From: Candidatus Peribacteria bacterium
GTDB taxonomy: Bacteria > Patescibacteriota > Gracilibacteria > UBA1369 > 2-02-FULL-48-14
Assembly (NCBI GenBank): GCA_943357175.1
Contig: CALRGE010000002.1
Location: forward strand, 62,001-126,000
Length of the DNA: 64,000 nt
Reading direction: 5' to 3'
Position numbers and translations under genes: made by a program. Positions 53,127 to 62,433 of the stretch are shown one piece after another; position 1 is the first letter of the stretch, and each line of letters starts with the position of its first letter. The notes beneath the pieces are model-generated. The model did not search any database. It was given only the letters and a program-made list of their open reading frames with translations, and was not told the DNA's origin.

Positions 53127-54502
53127 ATGGTTTTTTCTTCAATTACTTCCCAATCCATTTCTTTTACAGCTGGATCAAGTTCAAACAAAATATTGAATTC
53201 AGGTCCGAGTATCTTCTTTATTGCGCTTTCAATTGTAACAATTCCCTCAGGTGAATTTACTTTATCGTAATGAAACTTACTTGAGAATTGGAATTTCAAA
53301 ATTTTAGAATCAATATTAATTAAAGTACCTGTCTGAAAAGATGTACGAATACTAATATTTTCAACCTCTTTCAAAATCTGTGGGATTTGTTTTTTTACGC
53401 CATCAATATGCATTAATCCTTCTTGTCTCAGAGGAGATGCATCTTTTCTCACAATCACAGACGCACTTGCAGGTGCAATTTCGAACTTCTGAGTTGCTCT
53501 AATCAAGGCAATTTCTAAAGGCAAAGTCGCAATACTTGTTTTTTTCAACTTCATCCAAGCTTCATCAAAAAGAGAAATCCAATTCAGAATATTCGGTAAA
53601 ACTGCCTGTTTTTGTTCAAATACTGCATCGTGCATTTTACTCCTCAAAAGTCCTAAAAATGAGCTGGTAAATTCCTGTAAATCAAAGCCCTCTAGGTGCA
53701 AATCTTGAATAATTTTCAAGCCCTTTTGCGTATCGCCACTACCCAATGCACCATACAAACTTTCACAATTTTGATCTTTACTTAAACCCAATCTTTCTCG
53801 CACTATTTCTGCACTCAAAACTCCATTTGAGAATTGTTGCATTAATGAAATTGCATCACGCATTCCACCATCTGCCGATTTTGCAAGAATCTCCAATGCC
53901 TCAATTTCAAAATCAATATTTTCTGCCTCAGCAATATATTTTAATCTTTCAACAATTTGCTTCTCACCAATTCGCTTAAAATCATAACGCTGACAACGCG
54001 AAATAATCGTTTCCGGAATTTTATGAATTTCAGTCGTGGCCAAAATAAAATAAACATTTACCGGTGGTTCTTCTAGGCTTTTCAGTAAAGCGTTGAATGC
54101 CTCTTTAGAAAGCATGTGAACCTCATCAATAATGTAAACTTTTGATTTTGCCAGGCTCGGTGCAAAACGTATTTTTTCACGCAAATCTCGAATATCATCA
54201 ATTCCACGGTTTGACGCCGCATCAATCTCAATCAAATCCATATTTTCATTCGCAGAATTTGCCACGCAAATATTGCACTCTTCACAAGGTTCACCATTTT
54301 CTTTTCGATTTTCACACTGAATTGCCTTTGCAATTAATCGTGCAGAAGTAGTTTTACCAGTTCCACGCGGACCTGAAAAAAGATAAGCATGGCTTAATTT
54401 GCCTTTTTTGAGCGCTTCCAAAAGAGTAGTTCGAACAGCAGTTTGACCAATCAAGTGTTCAAATGTTTGAGGTCGGTACTTTCTGTATAGAGCAAAACTC
54501 AT
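53123..54502 (-). CDS. dnaX: DNA polymerase III subunit gamma/tau
   Basis: 459 aa. Clamp-loader ATPase: YRPQTFEHLIGQ start, Walker A GPRGTGKT (44-51), a Cys4 zinc module (CENRKENGEPCEECNIC), Walker B DEVHMLSKEAFNALLKSLEEPP, sensor SRCQRYDFKR, sensor 2 GGMRDAISLMQQ. The C-terminal part after 360 is short, so it is nearer the gamma than the long tau form. It overlaps the glycosyltransferase upstream and folC downstream by 4 bp each. Confidence 0.97.
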
Positions 54503-55614
54503 TTTTTAGGCTTATTGGCCTGCATAATAGCACTTTCTATAACTTTTTTAATAGACTTTTCAAAATTTTCTCTTGAGTATTTCTTAGCATGTTTGGCAAT
54601 CTCCTTTGGATTGTATGTTTTTTCATTAATTAGGAGCTGGGTTAGTGCAGCTTCCATACTCTCTACAGTCTGTTCATTAAAAAACTCACCGGTTTCACCT
54701 TCAATCACAGTTTCAGTTAATCCACCTTTCCTATAAGCCAAAACAGGCTTTCCACATGCCATTGCTTCAATTGGTGCAATTCCAAAGTCTTCCTCTCCTG
54801 GAAAAATAAATGCCCTGCAATTTTCAAAATATTCCTTTGTTACTTCATCACTTTTATAACCTAAAAAATCCACATTTTTAGCAGCTAGTCTCTTAAGCCT
54901 CGCCATTTCAGGTCCATCTCCAATAATAATCAACCTTTTCCCAAGCCTGTTAAAAAGCTCAACAGCAAGATCAACTTTTTTATAAGGAGTTAAATTCGAC
55001 ACAATCAAAAAGTAACCTTCATTTTTACCATGTGCCTCAAATTTTTCTGTATCCACAGGTGGATAAATAATCTCGGCCTCTCGTCTATAATATTTCCTAA
55101 TCCTATTCTGTACAGTTTTAGAATTTGCGATAGGAAGATCAACCCTATCTGAGGCTAAGAAATCCCATTGTCTAACTTTATGCATCATATTCGAAACGAA
55201 AAAATCACCAATCGCTCCCAAATTCTGCTCCTTTAAATATTCATGAGTATAATCCCAAGCATATCGCATTGGAGAATGATAATAACAGATGTGAGTAGTA
55301 TCCAAATTTGTTACAACTCCATGCACATAAGCCGAGCTTGAACTTAAAACTACATCAAAACCTTCGAGGTCAAAATTCTCAACAGCTCCAGGCATAAATG
55401 GAAACATAAATTTATGCATTCCAGGTAAGCGGGGAATCTTCTGTAATCCAGAAGTAATCACACGCTCTTTTGGGAAAATATCTCCAACTTTGCTCTCATC
55501 ATACAAAAGCGTGTAAACAGGAGCATCAGGATACATATCCATTAGCACTTTCAGAACCCTTTCGGCTCCTCCCAATCGAATTAGAAAGTCATGTACAAAT
55601 GCAATTTTCATCAA
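54499..55614 (-). CDS. GT4-family glycosyltransferase
   Basis: 371 aa, GT-B fold. It starts KIAFVHDFLIRLGGAERVL (acceptor side) and has FLIVSNLTPYKKVDLAVELF (start of the nucleotide-sugar domain), RLIIIGDGPE, VDFLGYKSDEVTKEYF, and the E-x7-E motif region FPGEEDFGIAPIEAMACGKPVLAYRKGG. It probably transfers a hexose from a nucleotide sugar to a surface polysaccharide or lipid. It is followed after a 4-bp overlap by dnaX. The mixing of envelope and replication genes in one operon is typical of very compact genomes. Confidence 0.9.
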   Translation of the reverse strand: MMKIAFVHDFLIRLGGAERVLKVLMDMYPDAPVYTLLYDESKVGDIFPKERVITSGLQKIPRLPGMHKFMFPFMPGAVENFDLEGFDVVLSSSSAYVHGVVTNLDTTHICYYHSPMRYAWDYTHEYLKEQNLGAIGDFFVSNMMHKVRQWDFLASDRVDLPIANSKTVQNRIRKYYRREAEIIYPPVDTEKFEAHGKNEGYFLIVSNLTPYKKVDLAVELFNRLGKRLIIIGDGPEMARLKRLAAKNVDFLGYKSDEVTKEYFENCRAFIFPGEEDFGIAPIEAMACGKPVLAYRKGGLTETVIEGETGEFFNEQTVESMEAALTQLLINEKTYNPKEIAKHAKKYSRENFEKSIKKVIESAIMQANKPKK

Positions 55615-55621
55615 ATGAATC

Positions 55622-56680
55622 TTAAAGTGTTTTTTCTATTTCGAACATAGCGGCTTTTGCAGATTTTTCCCAAGAGAATTTTTTTAATTGCTCTTTCCCT
55701 GCAAAAATCAGCTCTTCTCTTAATTCACGATTTTTAATTAAATCAGTCATTTTTGAGGCGAACTCTTTGGAATCACGAGCATAAAGTGATGCATCTTCCG
55801 CAATCTCAGTTAAAGCAGGAATTGATGAGCAAATTACAGGACACCCAGCCTCAAATGCTTGTAAAATAGGCATCCCAAAACCTTCATCGAGTGAAGGTAA
55901 AATAAAGGCTGTTGCTACAGAGAAAACAGCTGATACTTCTTGCTCAGACAGAAAACCCGGAGCAATCACTGCTTCATCAAATTCCGCATGTATTTCTTCA
56001 TATCCATATCCGTTGCCTCCTCCAATTATCAATTTGGAAAATGGAAATTTCTTTCTAAAAATTTTCCACGCAGCCAACAAAACTTTTAGGTTTTTTTTCT
56101 TTTCAATCCTACCTAAATAAAAAAATACATTTTCATTTTTAGAAATTCCTAATTTTTTCAAAACCTCAGAAGGATTTTTACATTTTTCCAATTCAAGTGG
56201 CCCATGATGAATCACTTTTACATTTTTAGCTCCAAAAAAAAGTTCCAAATCTTTAGCAACTGCATCTGTCGGTGTAAAAATCATTGCACAATTTTTCACC
56301 GCTCTTCTAGTTGACCATTCCAAATAAAATCTTTGAAATTTACCGTAAGCCTCGGGGTACTTCATGAATGACACATCATGAATCATTGTGAACGAATTAT
56401 CAGGGGTAAAAAATGGCAAAACGTGTGAAGGTACAAACAGTGCATCAGGTTTATTCTTCCACATTTCTTTGCTCAAACTCCAAAGAGTCCATAGTCGCCT
56501 CCCACGCAAAACTTTCTGCAAATTTTTAGCAAAAAATGCCGATTCTTTTGGCAAATAAAGTCTAACTCGTAATTTTGGTTTTAGCTCAAGAATTGCCTTA
56601 ATAATTTCAGAACTATATCTCTCAACTCCGGTTGGTTTTTCTCTTAGACTTCTGGAAGCATCAATGCCTAAAACTTTCAC
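55622..56680 (-). CDS. GT4-family glycosyltransferase
   Basis: 352 aa. GT-B enzyme of the wbaZ/mtfB kind: GIDASRSLREKPTGVERYSSEII start, DALFVPSHVLPFF, MIHDVSFMKYPEAYGKFQRFYLEWSTRRAV, NVFFYLGRIEKKKNLKVLLAAW, LIIGGGNGYGYEEI, and LPSLDEGFGMPILQAFEAGCPVICSSIPAL (E-x7-E). A partner of the other glycosyltransferase 7 bp downstream, probably in the same sugar chain. It overlaps the comF gene upstream by 20 bp. Confidence 0.9.
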   Translation of the reverse strand: MKVLGIDASRSLREKPTGVERYSSEIIKAILELKPKLRVRLYLPKESAFFAKNLQKVLRGRRLWTLWSLSKEMWKNKPDALFVPSHVLPFFTPDNSFTMIHDVSFMKYPEAYGKFQRFYLEWSTRRAVKNCAMIFTPTDAVAKDLELFFGAKNVKVIHHGPLELEKCKNPSEVLKKLGISKNENVFFYLGRIEKKKNLKVLLAAWKIFRKKFPFSKLIIGGGNGYGYEEIHAEFDEAVIAPGFLSEQEVSAVFSVATAFILPSLDEGFGMPILQAFEAGCPVICSSIPALTEIAEDASLYARDSKEFASKMTDLIKNRELREELIFAGKEQLKKFSWEKSAKAAMFEIEKTL

Positions 56681-57299
56681 GTTCGGCCAGGGTTAAAGCT
56701 GAAATTTTCTCATAGCCCGCATCTTGCAGAACTTTCATACATGCAAGCAAGGTCGAGCCTGTCGTTACTATATCATCCACCAGTACCAAATGACCATGCT
56801 TTGAAACTTTTCCCACAATCTTAAATGCATCCTCCATGTTTTTTTCTCTTTCTGATCTACTTTTTGTTAGAGATTGTTTCTCAGTATTTTTGACTCTTTC
56901 TATCAAATTCACCACATTTATCCCATTTTTCTTTCCCAAATAGTTAGCCAAAACCTCCGCTTGATTGTATCCACGCTCGAGTTCACGATTTTTATGCAAG
57001 GGGACAGGAATTAGTAAAATTTCTTCCGGGAAGTAGAGTAACTGAAGCGCTCTATTCATATGTGGCACAAATAACCTGAAAATGTCTTTTTGATGATTGT
57101 ACTTAAAGGGTAAAATTAGTTTTTCTAAAATTGAATCAGGATCGTAATACATCGCAATGCAAACCTTTAAATCTTCAATTTCTCTAGTATGAGGTTCATA
57201 AATCAAAGTATCCAAGCATCTATCACAAAGAGCTCGACCAATATAGCCACAATTTGCGCATTCACTTGGAAACAATATTTCGAGTAAGTCTAGTAACAT
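56661..57299 (-). CDS. comF: ComF-family phosphoribosyltransferase-like protein
   Basis: 212 aa from the ATG at 57299 (MLLDLLEILFPSECANCG). An ATG six codons earlier (57317) is possible, but a CAAAAT box ends 6 nt before 57299. N-terminal zinc ribbon CANC ... LCDRC, then a PRTase core with LIPVPLHKNRELERGYNQAEVLA and the PRPP-site VLVDDIVTTGSTL. ComF is needed for DNA uptake steps in transformable bacteria. It heads the operon comF-GT-GT-dnaX-folC and carries copy C of the shared ATTCAGGACT element just upstream. Confidence 0.9.
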   Translation of the reverse strand: MLLDLLEILFPSECANCGYIGRALCDRCLDTLIYEPHTREIEDLKVCIAMYYDPDSILEKLILPFKYNHQKDIFRLFVPHMNRALQLLYFPEEILLIPVPLHKNRELERGYNQAEVLANYLGKKNGINVVNLIERVKNTEKQSLTKSRSEREKNMEDAFKIVGKVSKHGHLVLVDDIVTTGSTLLACMKVLQDAGYEKISALTLAERESFRH

Positions 57300-57321
57300 A
57301 TACTTATTTTGAAACATAAAG

Positions 57322-57346
57322 CTGAATAAGTCCTGAATTTTTCCTT
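57322..57346 (-). promoter_or_regulatory. Shared ATTCAGGACT element, copy C (upstream of comF)
   Basis: Toward comF: AAGG, core ATTCAGGACT, then TATTCAG, in 11-bp steps. AGGACT is followed after 17 nt by CAAAAT, and that by 6 nt and the comF ATG at 57299. The site also overlaps by 2 bp a plus-strand promoter for the divergent gene, so it could control both. Confidence 0.65.
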
Positions 57347-57372
57347 GATAAATTTACTAAATTTTATATGAT
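57345..57372 (+). promoter_or_regulatory. Plus-strand promoter for the 212-aa unknown gene
   Basis: TTGATA (57345-57350), 16-bp spacer, TATGAT (57367-57372). If used, transcription begins near 57379 and translation at the in-frame ATG 57392 rather than 57368. Confidence 0.45.
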
Positions 57373-58006
57373 GAAGAACTTAATAAATCTTATGAACAAA
57401 CCAGGTGCGGGTTTCACTACTCAATATGCTATAGGACTTCCTGCTGAAGTTAAAACTAAATTGGACACAATTCGAGGTAATGATGTGCTAATGCCTATCC
57501 AGGGGATTCATGAAAATATAATGAGAATTTCGCTTGCACTTGGTCAAGAAATTGGAATGGAAATCGAGCGTGAGGAGCTTGATTGGTATGGAAGGGTTTG
57601 GGCCTCACAAACCTTGAGTAAAAGTTTAGAGATTGGGGCGGTTGTCGATAAAATTACAGATTATTACAATCGGGCAGAGCAAACAGATGATCCAAGAATA
57701 AAAGCAATGAAATTATCAAAGGTTGGAGATGTCTCGCTCCTTGCAGCAGGTGGAATAGGGGTTGATGCAAAAAGAAATTCTCAACATTTACGTGATTTTG
57801 ATTATTTAGAGCTATCTAGAATATCTTACAAGGGCGCTGCGACTGTTGCTCGAGATCCACTTCTTGCCAGAGTCTCAGATAGAGTTCACGAATTTGCTCA
57901 AATGACAGCGCTTATCAAAACTCTATGCCTTGAAGGTGATTATCAAGCTGTTTGGGATTTAATCAATTTTAGAAAACGTGCTTTAAGCACCGCTGGAGAA
58001 AATTGA
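57368..58006 (+). CDS. Helical cytoplasmic protein, unknown
   Basis: 212 aa as drawn, or 204 aa if it starts at 57392 (MNKPGAGFTTQY), as the promoter position suggests. All-helical, neutral to slightly acidic, with LPAEVKTKLDTIRGND, IHENIMRISLALGQEIGMEIEREELDWYGRVW and a Gly-rich LLAAGGIGVDAKRN loop. No family recognised. It is divergent from comF and shares the regulatory gap with it. Confidence 0.6.
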   Translation: MMKNLINLMNKPGAGFTTQYAIGLPAEVKTKLDTIRGNDVLMPIQGIHENIMRISLALGQEIGMEIEREELDWYGRVWASQTLSKSLEIGAVVDKITDYYNRAEQTDDPRIKAMKLSKVGDVSLLAAGGIGVDAKRNSQHLRDFDYLELSRISYKGAATVARDPLLARVSDRVHEFAQMTALIKTLCLEGDYQAVWDLINFRKRALSTAGEN

Positions 58007-58012
58007 AAATCT

Positions 58013-58021
58013 TGTTATAAT
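58013..58021 (+). promoter_or_regulatory. Extended -10 promoter of the NUDIX gene
   Basis: TGT-TATAAT (TATAAT at 58016-58021). The upstream ATG at 58020 lies inside this box, so 58032 is the usable start, 10 nt downstream. Confidence 0.55.
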
Positions 58022-58031
58022 GGGGTCAATT

Positions 58032-58502
58032 ATGAAACCAAACAAGAATCACAGATATCCACCAAGGGAAGTGATTGAGAAGTCATGCGGAATTATCCTT
58101 TACAGAATGAAAGGAGTAAATCGAGACTATCTGCTTTTACATTATCCGGGTGGTCACTGGGATTTTGCCAAAGGTCATGTTGAGAGCTTTGATACTTCTG
58201 AGGAAGACACAGCTCGTCGTGAGCTTAAGGAAGAAACCGGTATTACTGAAGTGGAGATGAAACCGCTTTATAAAGAAGTAATGTATTATGAATTCAGACG
58301 CGGTAAATCTGAACTAGTTAAGAAAAGTGTGATTTACTTTTTGGCAGAAGCACAAAATGAAGATGTGAAAATCTCTTTTGAACACAAAGGTTTTGTTTGG
58401 CTTCCATATCTGAAATCAATGAAACAGTTAACATACGACAACGCCAGAGTCTTGCTTGAAAAAGCGGAAAAGCTTCTTCAAAATGCGGGCGATGAAGAAT
58501 AA
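58032..58502 (+). CDS. NUDIX hydrolase, diadenosine-polyphosphate type
   Basis: 156 aa from 58032. The NUDIX box is intact: GHVESFDTSEEDTARRELKEETGI (about 48-71), preceded by SCGIILYRMKGVNRDYLLLHYPGGHWDFAKG. This looks like the asymmetric Ap4A hydrolase group (short, GHWDFPKGH-like), which clears alarmone-like dinucleotides. Its end overlaps the helicase-nuclease gene by 11 bp. Confidence 0.88.
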   Translation: MKPNKNHRYPPREVIEKSCGIILYRMKGVNRDYLLLHYPGGHWDFAKGHVESFDTSEEDTARRELKEETGITEVEMKPLYKEVMYYEFRRGKSELVKKSVIYFLAEAQNEDVKISFEHKGFVWLPYLKSMKQLTYDNARVLLEKAEKLLQNAGDEE

Positions 58503-61500
58503 CTATCAGCTAAATTCAGAACAACTTGATGCTGTGAATCACATAGATGGTCCGCTTGTTTGTCTTGCAGGACCTGGAACTGGAAAAACTCAAATTATTG
58601 CGATGCGAATTGCTAATCTTTTGAAGGAAACTCAGATGAATCCTCAAAATATTCTATGTTTAACTTTCACTGAAAGTGGAACCGTTGCAATGCGGAAAAG
58701 ATTGATAGAAATTATTGGGCATGCGGCTTACCAGGTTAAAATTTTTACATTCCACGGTTTTTGTAACGAAATAATTTCAGAATATCCACAAAAATTTCCA
58801 TTTAAGCGCGAGGCTCATTCCCTCGATGATGTTGAGAAAATAGAAATCTACAATTCGATTTTTAATGACCTAACTTCAGATAGTCCATTTTGGCATTTTT
58901 ATGACAGATATCAATTTAGAAGAGATGTAACTGATGCTGTTCAAAAATTAAAGAAAGAGAATATTAGTTTGGAGAAATTTTCTCAGATTATAAATGAAGA
59001 AAAATCTTTCTATGATAAAAATTCAGAAAAAATTCAACTTTTTGTCAGCCAAAATGCGAGATCTCTAAAAGTGCAAGATTTTGACACATTACTTTTAGAA
59101 ATTCCAGAATTAAAAATCTTCTTTCAAAAATACGATTTAACAGATTCAAAACAAAGAACAGTTCTAAAATCAGACATTAAAAAATACAGCGAAAATTTAG
59201 CATCAGATATTCCAAAACATTTTGAACTTGCGCGAATATACCAAGCTTACGAAGAAAAACTGAAGGATCACGCACGATACGACTACGAAGATATGATTTT
59301 AAAAGTTATTGAACAGTTAAAATTAGATCGCGAGCTTCTTTTGATTTATCAGGAGAGATTTCAATATATTTTAGTTGATGAATATCAAGATACAAACGGT
59401 GCTCAAAACGAAGTTGTTGAATTAATTGGTTCATTTTTTGATTCGCCAAATATTTTCGTTGTTGGAGATGACAAACAGTCAATATACAAATTTCAAGGTG
59501 CCTCACTAGAAAATATTCTATATTTCTATAATCGATATTCCAGCACAGTAAAGCTAATAAAACTTAAAGAAAATTATAGGAGTACTCAGAATATTCTTGA
59601 TTCAGCTTCTTCATTAATTTCTAAAAATGAAAGTAGAATTGAAAATTTTATTCCAAATATAAATCAAGATTTACACTCTCAAAAAAGCAGTGGAAATAAG
59701 ATAAAATTGTACGAATTTGAATCAGAGCAAACTGAGAATTTTTTCCTAGCAAAAAAAATTAAAGAATTAATTACTACTGGCATTGACCCAAAAGAAATAG
59801 CCATCTTATATAGAAAAAATCGAGATGCAAAAGATTTAATTGATCTTTTTGACAGGCTCGGCGTCCCATTTCAAGTGACAAGCGGAGATGATATTTTAAG
59901 AGATAAAAAAATCCTCAAATTATTAAATGTCTTACGTTCAGTGAATGATTTGGGCAACAGTGAATTATTAATGAAAATTCTTTTTTATGATTTCTTTAGT
60001 TTTAAAAAAATAGATCTAGCCAAATTATCAATCAACAATCACTCGAGGAAAAAAACTTTATTCTCATTGATTTCAAATCCTGAAGAGTTATCAAAATGTG
60101 AACTATCTGAGCCGGAAAAATTTTATGAATTTGCTGAAAAACTTGCTTCATGGAAATCTCTAGACTCGAACAAAATATTTACTCAAACATTTGATGTGAT
60201 TCTAAAAGAATCGGGATTTTTAAATCAAATTCTTTCAATGCCTGAAAGTGTTGAAAATCTAAATCGCATAAATAGTCTCTTCGATCACGTCAAAGATTTA
60301 AATGAAAAAGATCACAATTTTAACCTGCAAAAATTTATTTCCTACATAGATATACTTATAAAAAATGAAATTTCTATAAAAGATAAAATTTTAGAAACGA
60401 AAAAAAATGCAGTGAGACTAATGACAGCACACAAATCAAAAGGTTTAGAATTTGAACATGTTTTTATTATTAAATGTTACGACAAACATTGGGGTAATCC
60501 ACGAAGCATGAATAAAATTCGTCTCCCTCGTGGAATTCTCAAGACAGAATCTCAGAGCGCGGAAGAAGTGAATGAAGAAGAAAGGAGACTTTTCTATGTT
60601 GCACTTACTCGGGCCAAAACAGAGCTTCATCTTAGTTATCCAAAAACTAATAATGAAGGCAAAGAGTTAGTACCATCAATGTTTATAAATGAAATTAATC
60701 CTGATTTGATAGAGAAAATTTCAACTGAAGAAATTGAAAATGAGGCTCTCGAAAGACTTCGTACAATTTTTCTTGAACCTATCCCAAAAGATAATAATCA
60801 AGATTTAGAAGATTACCTACATACTCTGCTTGATGATTATCAACTAAACGTTTCTCATCTAAATAATTATATTCAGTGTCCAAAAATCTTCTATTATAAA
60901 AATTTACTCTTAGTTCCTTCCGCAAAAGATAAAACTCAATCACTCGGAACTGCAGTTCATAAAACTTTTCAAGATTTGGTGAAAGATCGTGAACCAGCTA
61001 GTCTTTTGCAAAACTTTGAAAAGCATTTAAAAGATGAAATTATCAACGAAGATGATTTCAGAGAAACTCTTGAGCACGGAAAAAAAATTATCTCAGAATA
61101 CTGGGCTCATTATGCTAAGAATTTTAATTTCAACTCAGAAGTAGAATATAACTTTAAGAAAAAACATGTAATTTTTGAAGGTGTTCCAATTACAGGTCAG
61201 ATTGATAAAATTGAAATAATCGATGCTGAAAAAAAACTGGCGAATATTGTAGATTATAAAACTGGTAATCCTAAAAGTAGTAAATTAAAAAGAGGTGAGG
61301 ATTACTGGCGTCAAATTGTGTTTTATAAAATTCTTTGTGATAACTGTGAATTTTTTCCATATAAAATGCTCTCAGGTGAGGTAGATTTTGTTCAAAAAGA
61401 TAAAGAATCAGAAGAATACAAAAAAATACCCGTGCATATAGAAAAAGAAGATCTTGAAATACTTTCTGCTCAAATTAAGGATTCATATAATGAAATAAAA

Positions 61501-61566
61501 TCACTGGCTTTTATGAATTTTCAACCTGATAGATATTGCGGTGAATGTGAATGGTGTCTGCTCTAA
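58492..61566 (+). CDS. UvrD/Rep-type helicase fused to a RecB/AddB-type nuclease with Cys cluster
   Basis: 1024 aa from ATG 58492 (MKNNYQLNSEQLDAVNH). Helicase motifs: Walker A GPGTGKT (27-33), LCLTFTESGTVAMRKRL (Ia), FTFHGFCNEII, LVDEYQDTNGAQ (II), GDDKQSIYKFQGA (III), ENYRS (IV), MTAHKSKGLEFEHVFI and LFYVALTRAKTEL (VI). The C-terminal 230 residues are a PD-(D/E)xK nuclease: His823, Asp905, Asp921 and Lys923 (VDYKTG). Four cysteines (796, 1016, 1019, 1022) sit as in iron-sulfur AddB/Cas4 nucleases. It looks like a single-chain AddAB/RecBCD-like end-processing machine; no partner gene is seen nearby. Confidence 0.9.
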   Translation: MKNNYQLNSEQLDAVNHIDGPLVCLAGPGTGKTQIIAMRIANLLKETQMNPQNILCLTFTESGTVAMRKRLIEIIGHAAYQVKIFTFHGFCNEIISEYPQKFPFKREAHSLDDVEKIEIYNSIFNDLTSDSPFWHFYDRYQFRRDVTDAVQKLKKENISLEKFSQIINEEKSFYDKNSEKIQLFVSQNARSLKVQDFDTLLLEIPELKIFFQKYDLTDSKQRTVLKSDIKKYSENLASDIPKHFELARIYQAYEEKLKDHARYDYEDMILKVIEQLKLDRELLLIYQERFQYILVDEYQDTNGAQNEVVELIGSFFDSPNIFVVGDDKQSIYKFQGASLENILYFYNRYSSTVKLIKLKENYRSTQNILDSASSLISKNESRIENFIPNINQDLHSQKSSGNKIKLYEFESEQTENFFLAKKIKELITTGIDPKEIAILYRKNRDAKDLIDLFDRLGVPFQVTSGDDILRDKKILKLLNVLRSVNDLGNSELLMKILFYDFFSFKKIDLAKLSINNHSRKKTLFSLISNPEELSKCELSEPEKFYEFAEKLASWKSLDSNKIFTQTFDVILKESGFLNQILSMPESVENLNRINSLFDHVKDLNEKDHNFNLQKFISYIDILIKNEISIKDKILETKKNAVRLMTAHKSKGLEFEHVFIIKCYDKHWGNPRSMNKIRLPRGILKTESQSAEEVNEEERRLFYVALTRAKTELHLSYPKTNNEGKELVPSMFINEINPDLIEKISTEEIENEALERLRTIFLEPIPKDNNQDLEDYLHTLLDDYQLNVSHLNNYIQCPKIFYYKNLLLVPSAKDKTQSLGTAVHKTFQDLVKDREPASLLQNFEKHLKDEIINEDDFRETLEHGKKIISEYWAHYAKNFNFNSEVEYNFKKKHVIFEGVPITGQIDKIEIIDAEKKLANIVDYKTGNPKSSKLKRGEDYWRQIVFYKILCDNCEFFPYKMLSGEVDFVQKDKESEEYKKIPVHIEKEDLEILSAQIKDSYNEIKSLAFMNFQPDRYCGECEWCLL

Positions 61567-61578
61567 ATAAATTTGCTC

Positions 61579-61608
61579 TTGACTTATTAACATATTGTTT
61601 GCTAACAT
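61579..61608 (+). promoter_or_regulatory. Promoter of the exported duplicated-domain protein
   Basis: TTGACT (61579-61584), 18-bp spacer, TAACAT (61603-61608), 24 nt before the ATG at 61633. Confidence 0.5.
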
Positions 61609-61632
61609 CTGGCCATCATTTAATAATACAAT

Positions 61633-62241
61633 ATGATTATCACAAAATTGAAGCTAGGAATTATCACAGCAGCGCTATCGTTGATCGCTATTCCAACAGC
61701 ATCAGCACATGCAATAAGTTATTACAAAAAACCAGTGCTGGTAAAGATTGCACATATCCTAGATATTAAAGTAAACGTATTAACACGTGAACTTAGATCA
61801 GGTGAATCAATCATGGAGATTGCTGAAGAGTACAATGCGACAAAATCTGAAATTAAAGAAATTAAAAAAGTTTTAAGAATTGCAAAGTCTCCAGTTGTTA
61901 AAATTGTTGAGCCTGTAATTACTAAAAAAGTAGTAAAAACAGTAGTAATCGTTAAGAGAGTACCTGTTAAAAGAGTAGTTGTTAAACATGTAGTTGTTGC
62001 TCCTATAGTTATTAAGAAAGTTGTACACGTAGTACATGTTAAGAGACCAACACCAATCAAACCAGTAGTCCCAGTAGCAACAAAAGTTGCAGCAATACTT
62101 GATACTACAGTTGCTTCAGTAAGAAGTGATCTAAGACAAGGTGATACACTAGTAGAAATCGCTAAGGAAAATGATGCGACTAAACGAGAAATGAAACAGA
62201 TCAAGAGCATCCAGAATAAAAGAACACGAGGTCACAAATAA
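61633..62241 (+). CDS. Exported protein with two copies of a 45-residue domain joined by a Val/Lys linker
   Basis: 202 aa. Signal peptide MIITKLKLGIITAALSLIA...SASA-HA. Two repeats: KIAHILDIKVNVLTRELRSGESIMEIAEEYNATKSEIKEI and KVAAILDTTVASVRSDLRQGDTLVEIAKENDATKREMKQI. They are joined by about 70 residues of Val/Lys/Pro repeats (KVVKTVVIVKRVPVKRVVVK), a beta-like, highly basic linker. The repeat is reminiscent of small LysM-like or helix-turn-helix units, but I cannot assign it. The basic linker could lie on anionic wall polymers. A strong terminator follows. Confidence 0.75.
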   Translation: MIITKLKLGIITAALSLIAIPTASAHAISYYKKPVLVKIAHILDIKVNVLTRELRSGESIMEIAEEYNATKSEIKEIKKVLRIAKSPVVKIVEPVITKKVVKTVVIVKRVPVKRVVVKHVVVAPIVIKKVVHVVHVKRPTPIKPVVPVATKVAAILDTTVASVRSDLRQGDTLVEIAKENDATKREMKQIKSIQNKRTRGHK

Positions 62242-62265
62242 TCACAAGTAATAAGTAAAGATCAT

Positions 62266-62302
62266 AAAAGCTGTGCGTCTGAAAAGGCTCACAGCTTTTT
62301 TT
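62266..62302 (+). terminator. Strong intrinsic terminator
   Basis: AAAAGCTGTG (62266-62275) pairs with CACAGCTTTT (62290-62299), followed by more T (seven T in all, 62296-62302). It closes the 202-aa gene and is bidirectional in form because of the A run on the left. Confidence 0.88.
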
Positions 62303-62338
62303 GTAAAATTAATTTAGACTTCGTCGAATTCCAAACAG

Positions 62339-62353
62339 CTGCACTCCGTGCAG
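62339..62353 (-). terminator. Short hairpin in the tRNA-Val trailer
   Basis: CTGCAC-TCC-GTGCAG, 6-bp arms, begins 3 nt past the tRNA 3' end on the minus strand. It lacks a T tract, so it may be a processing signal. Confidence 0.35.
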
Positions 62354-62355
62354 TG

Positions 62356-62432
62356 TGGTGGGCAATACAAGATTCGAACTTGTGACCTCCACAATGTCAA
62401 TGTGGCGCTCTAACCAACTGAGCTAATTGCCC
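62356..62432 (-). tRNA. tRNA-Val (GAC)
   Basis: On the minus strand GGGCAAT pairs with ATTGCCC, D-arm GCTC/GAGC with TTGGT loop, anticodon stem CCACA/TGTGG around TTGACAT (anticodon GAC), T-loop TTCGAAT, encoded CCA. It starts 1 bp after the subtilase stop, so it may be co-transcribed with that gene. Confidence 0.96.
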
Positions 62433-62433
62433 C

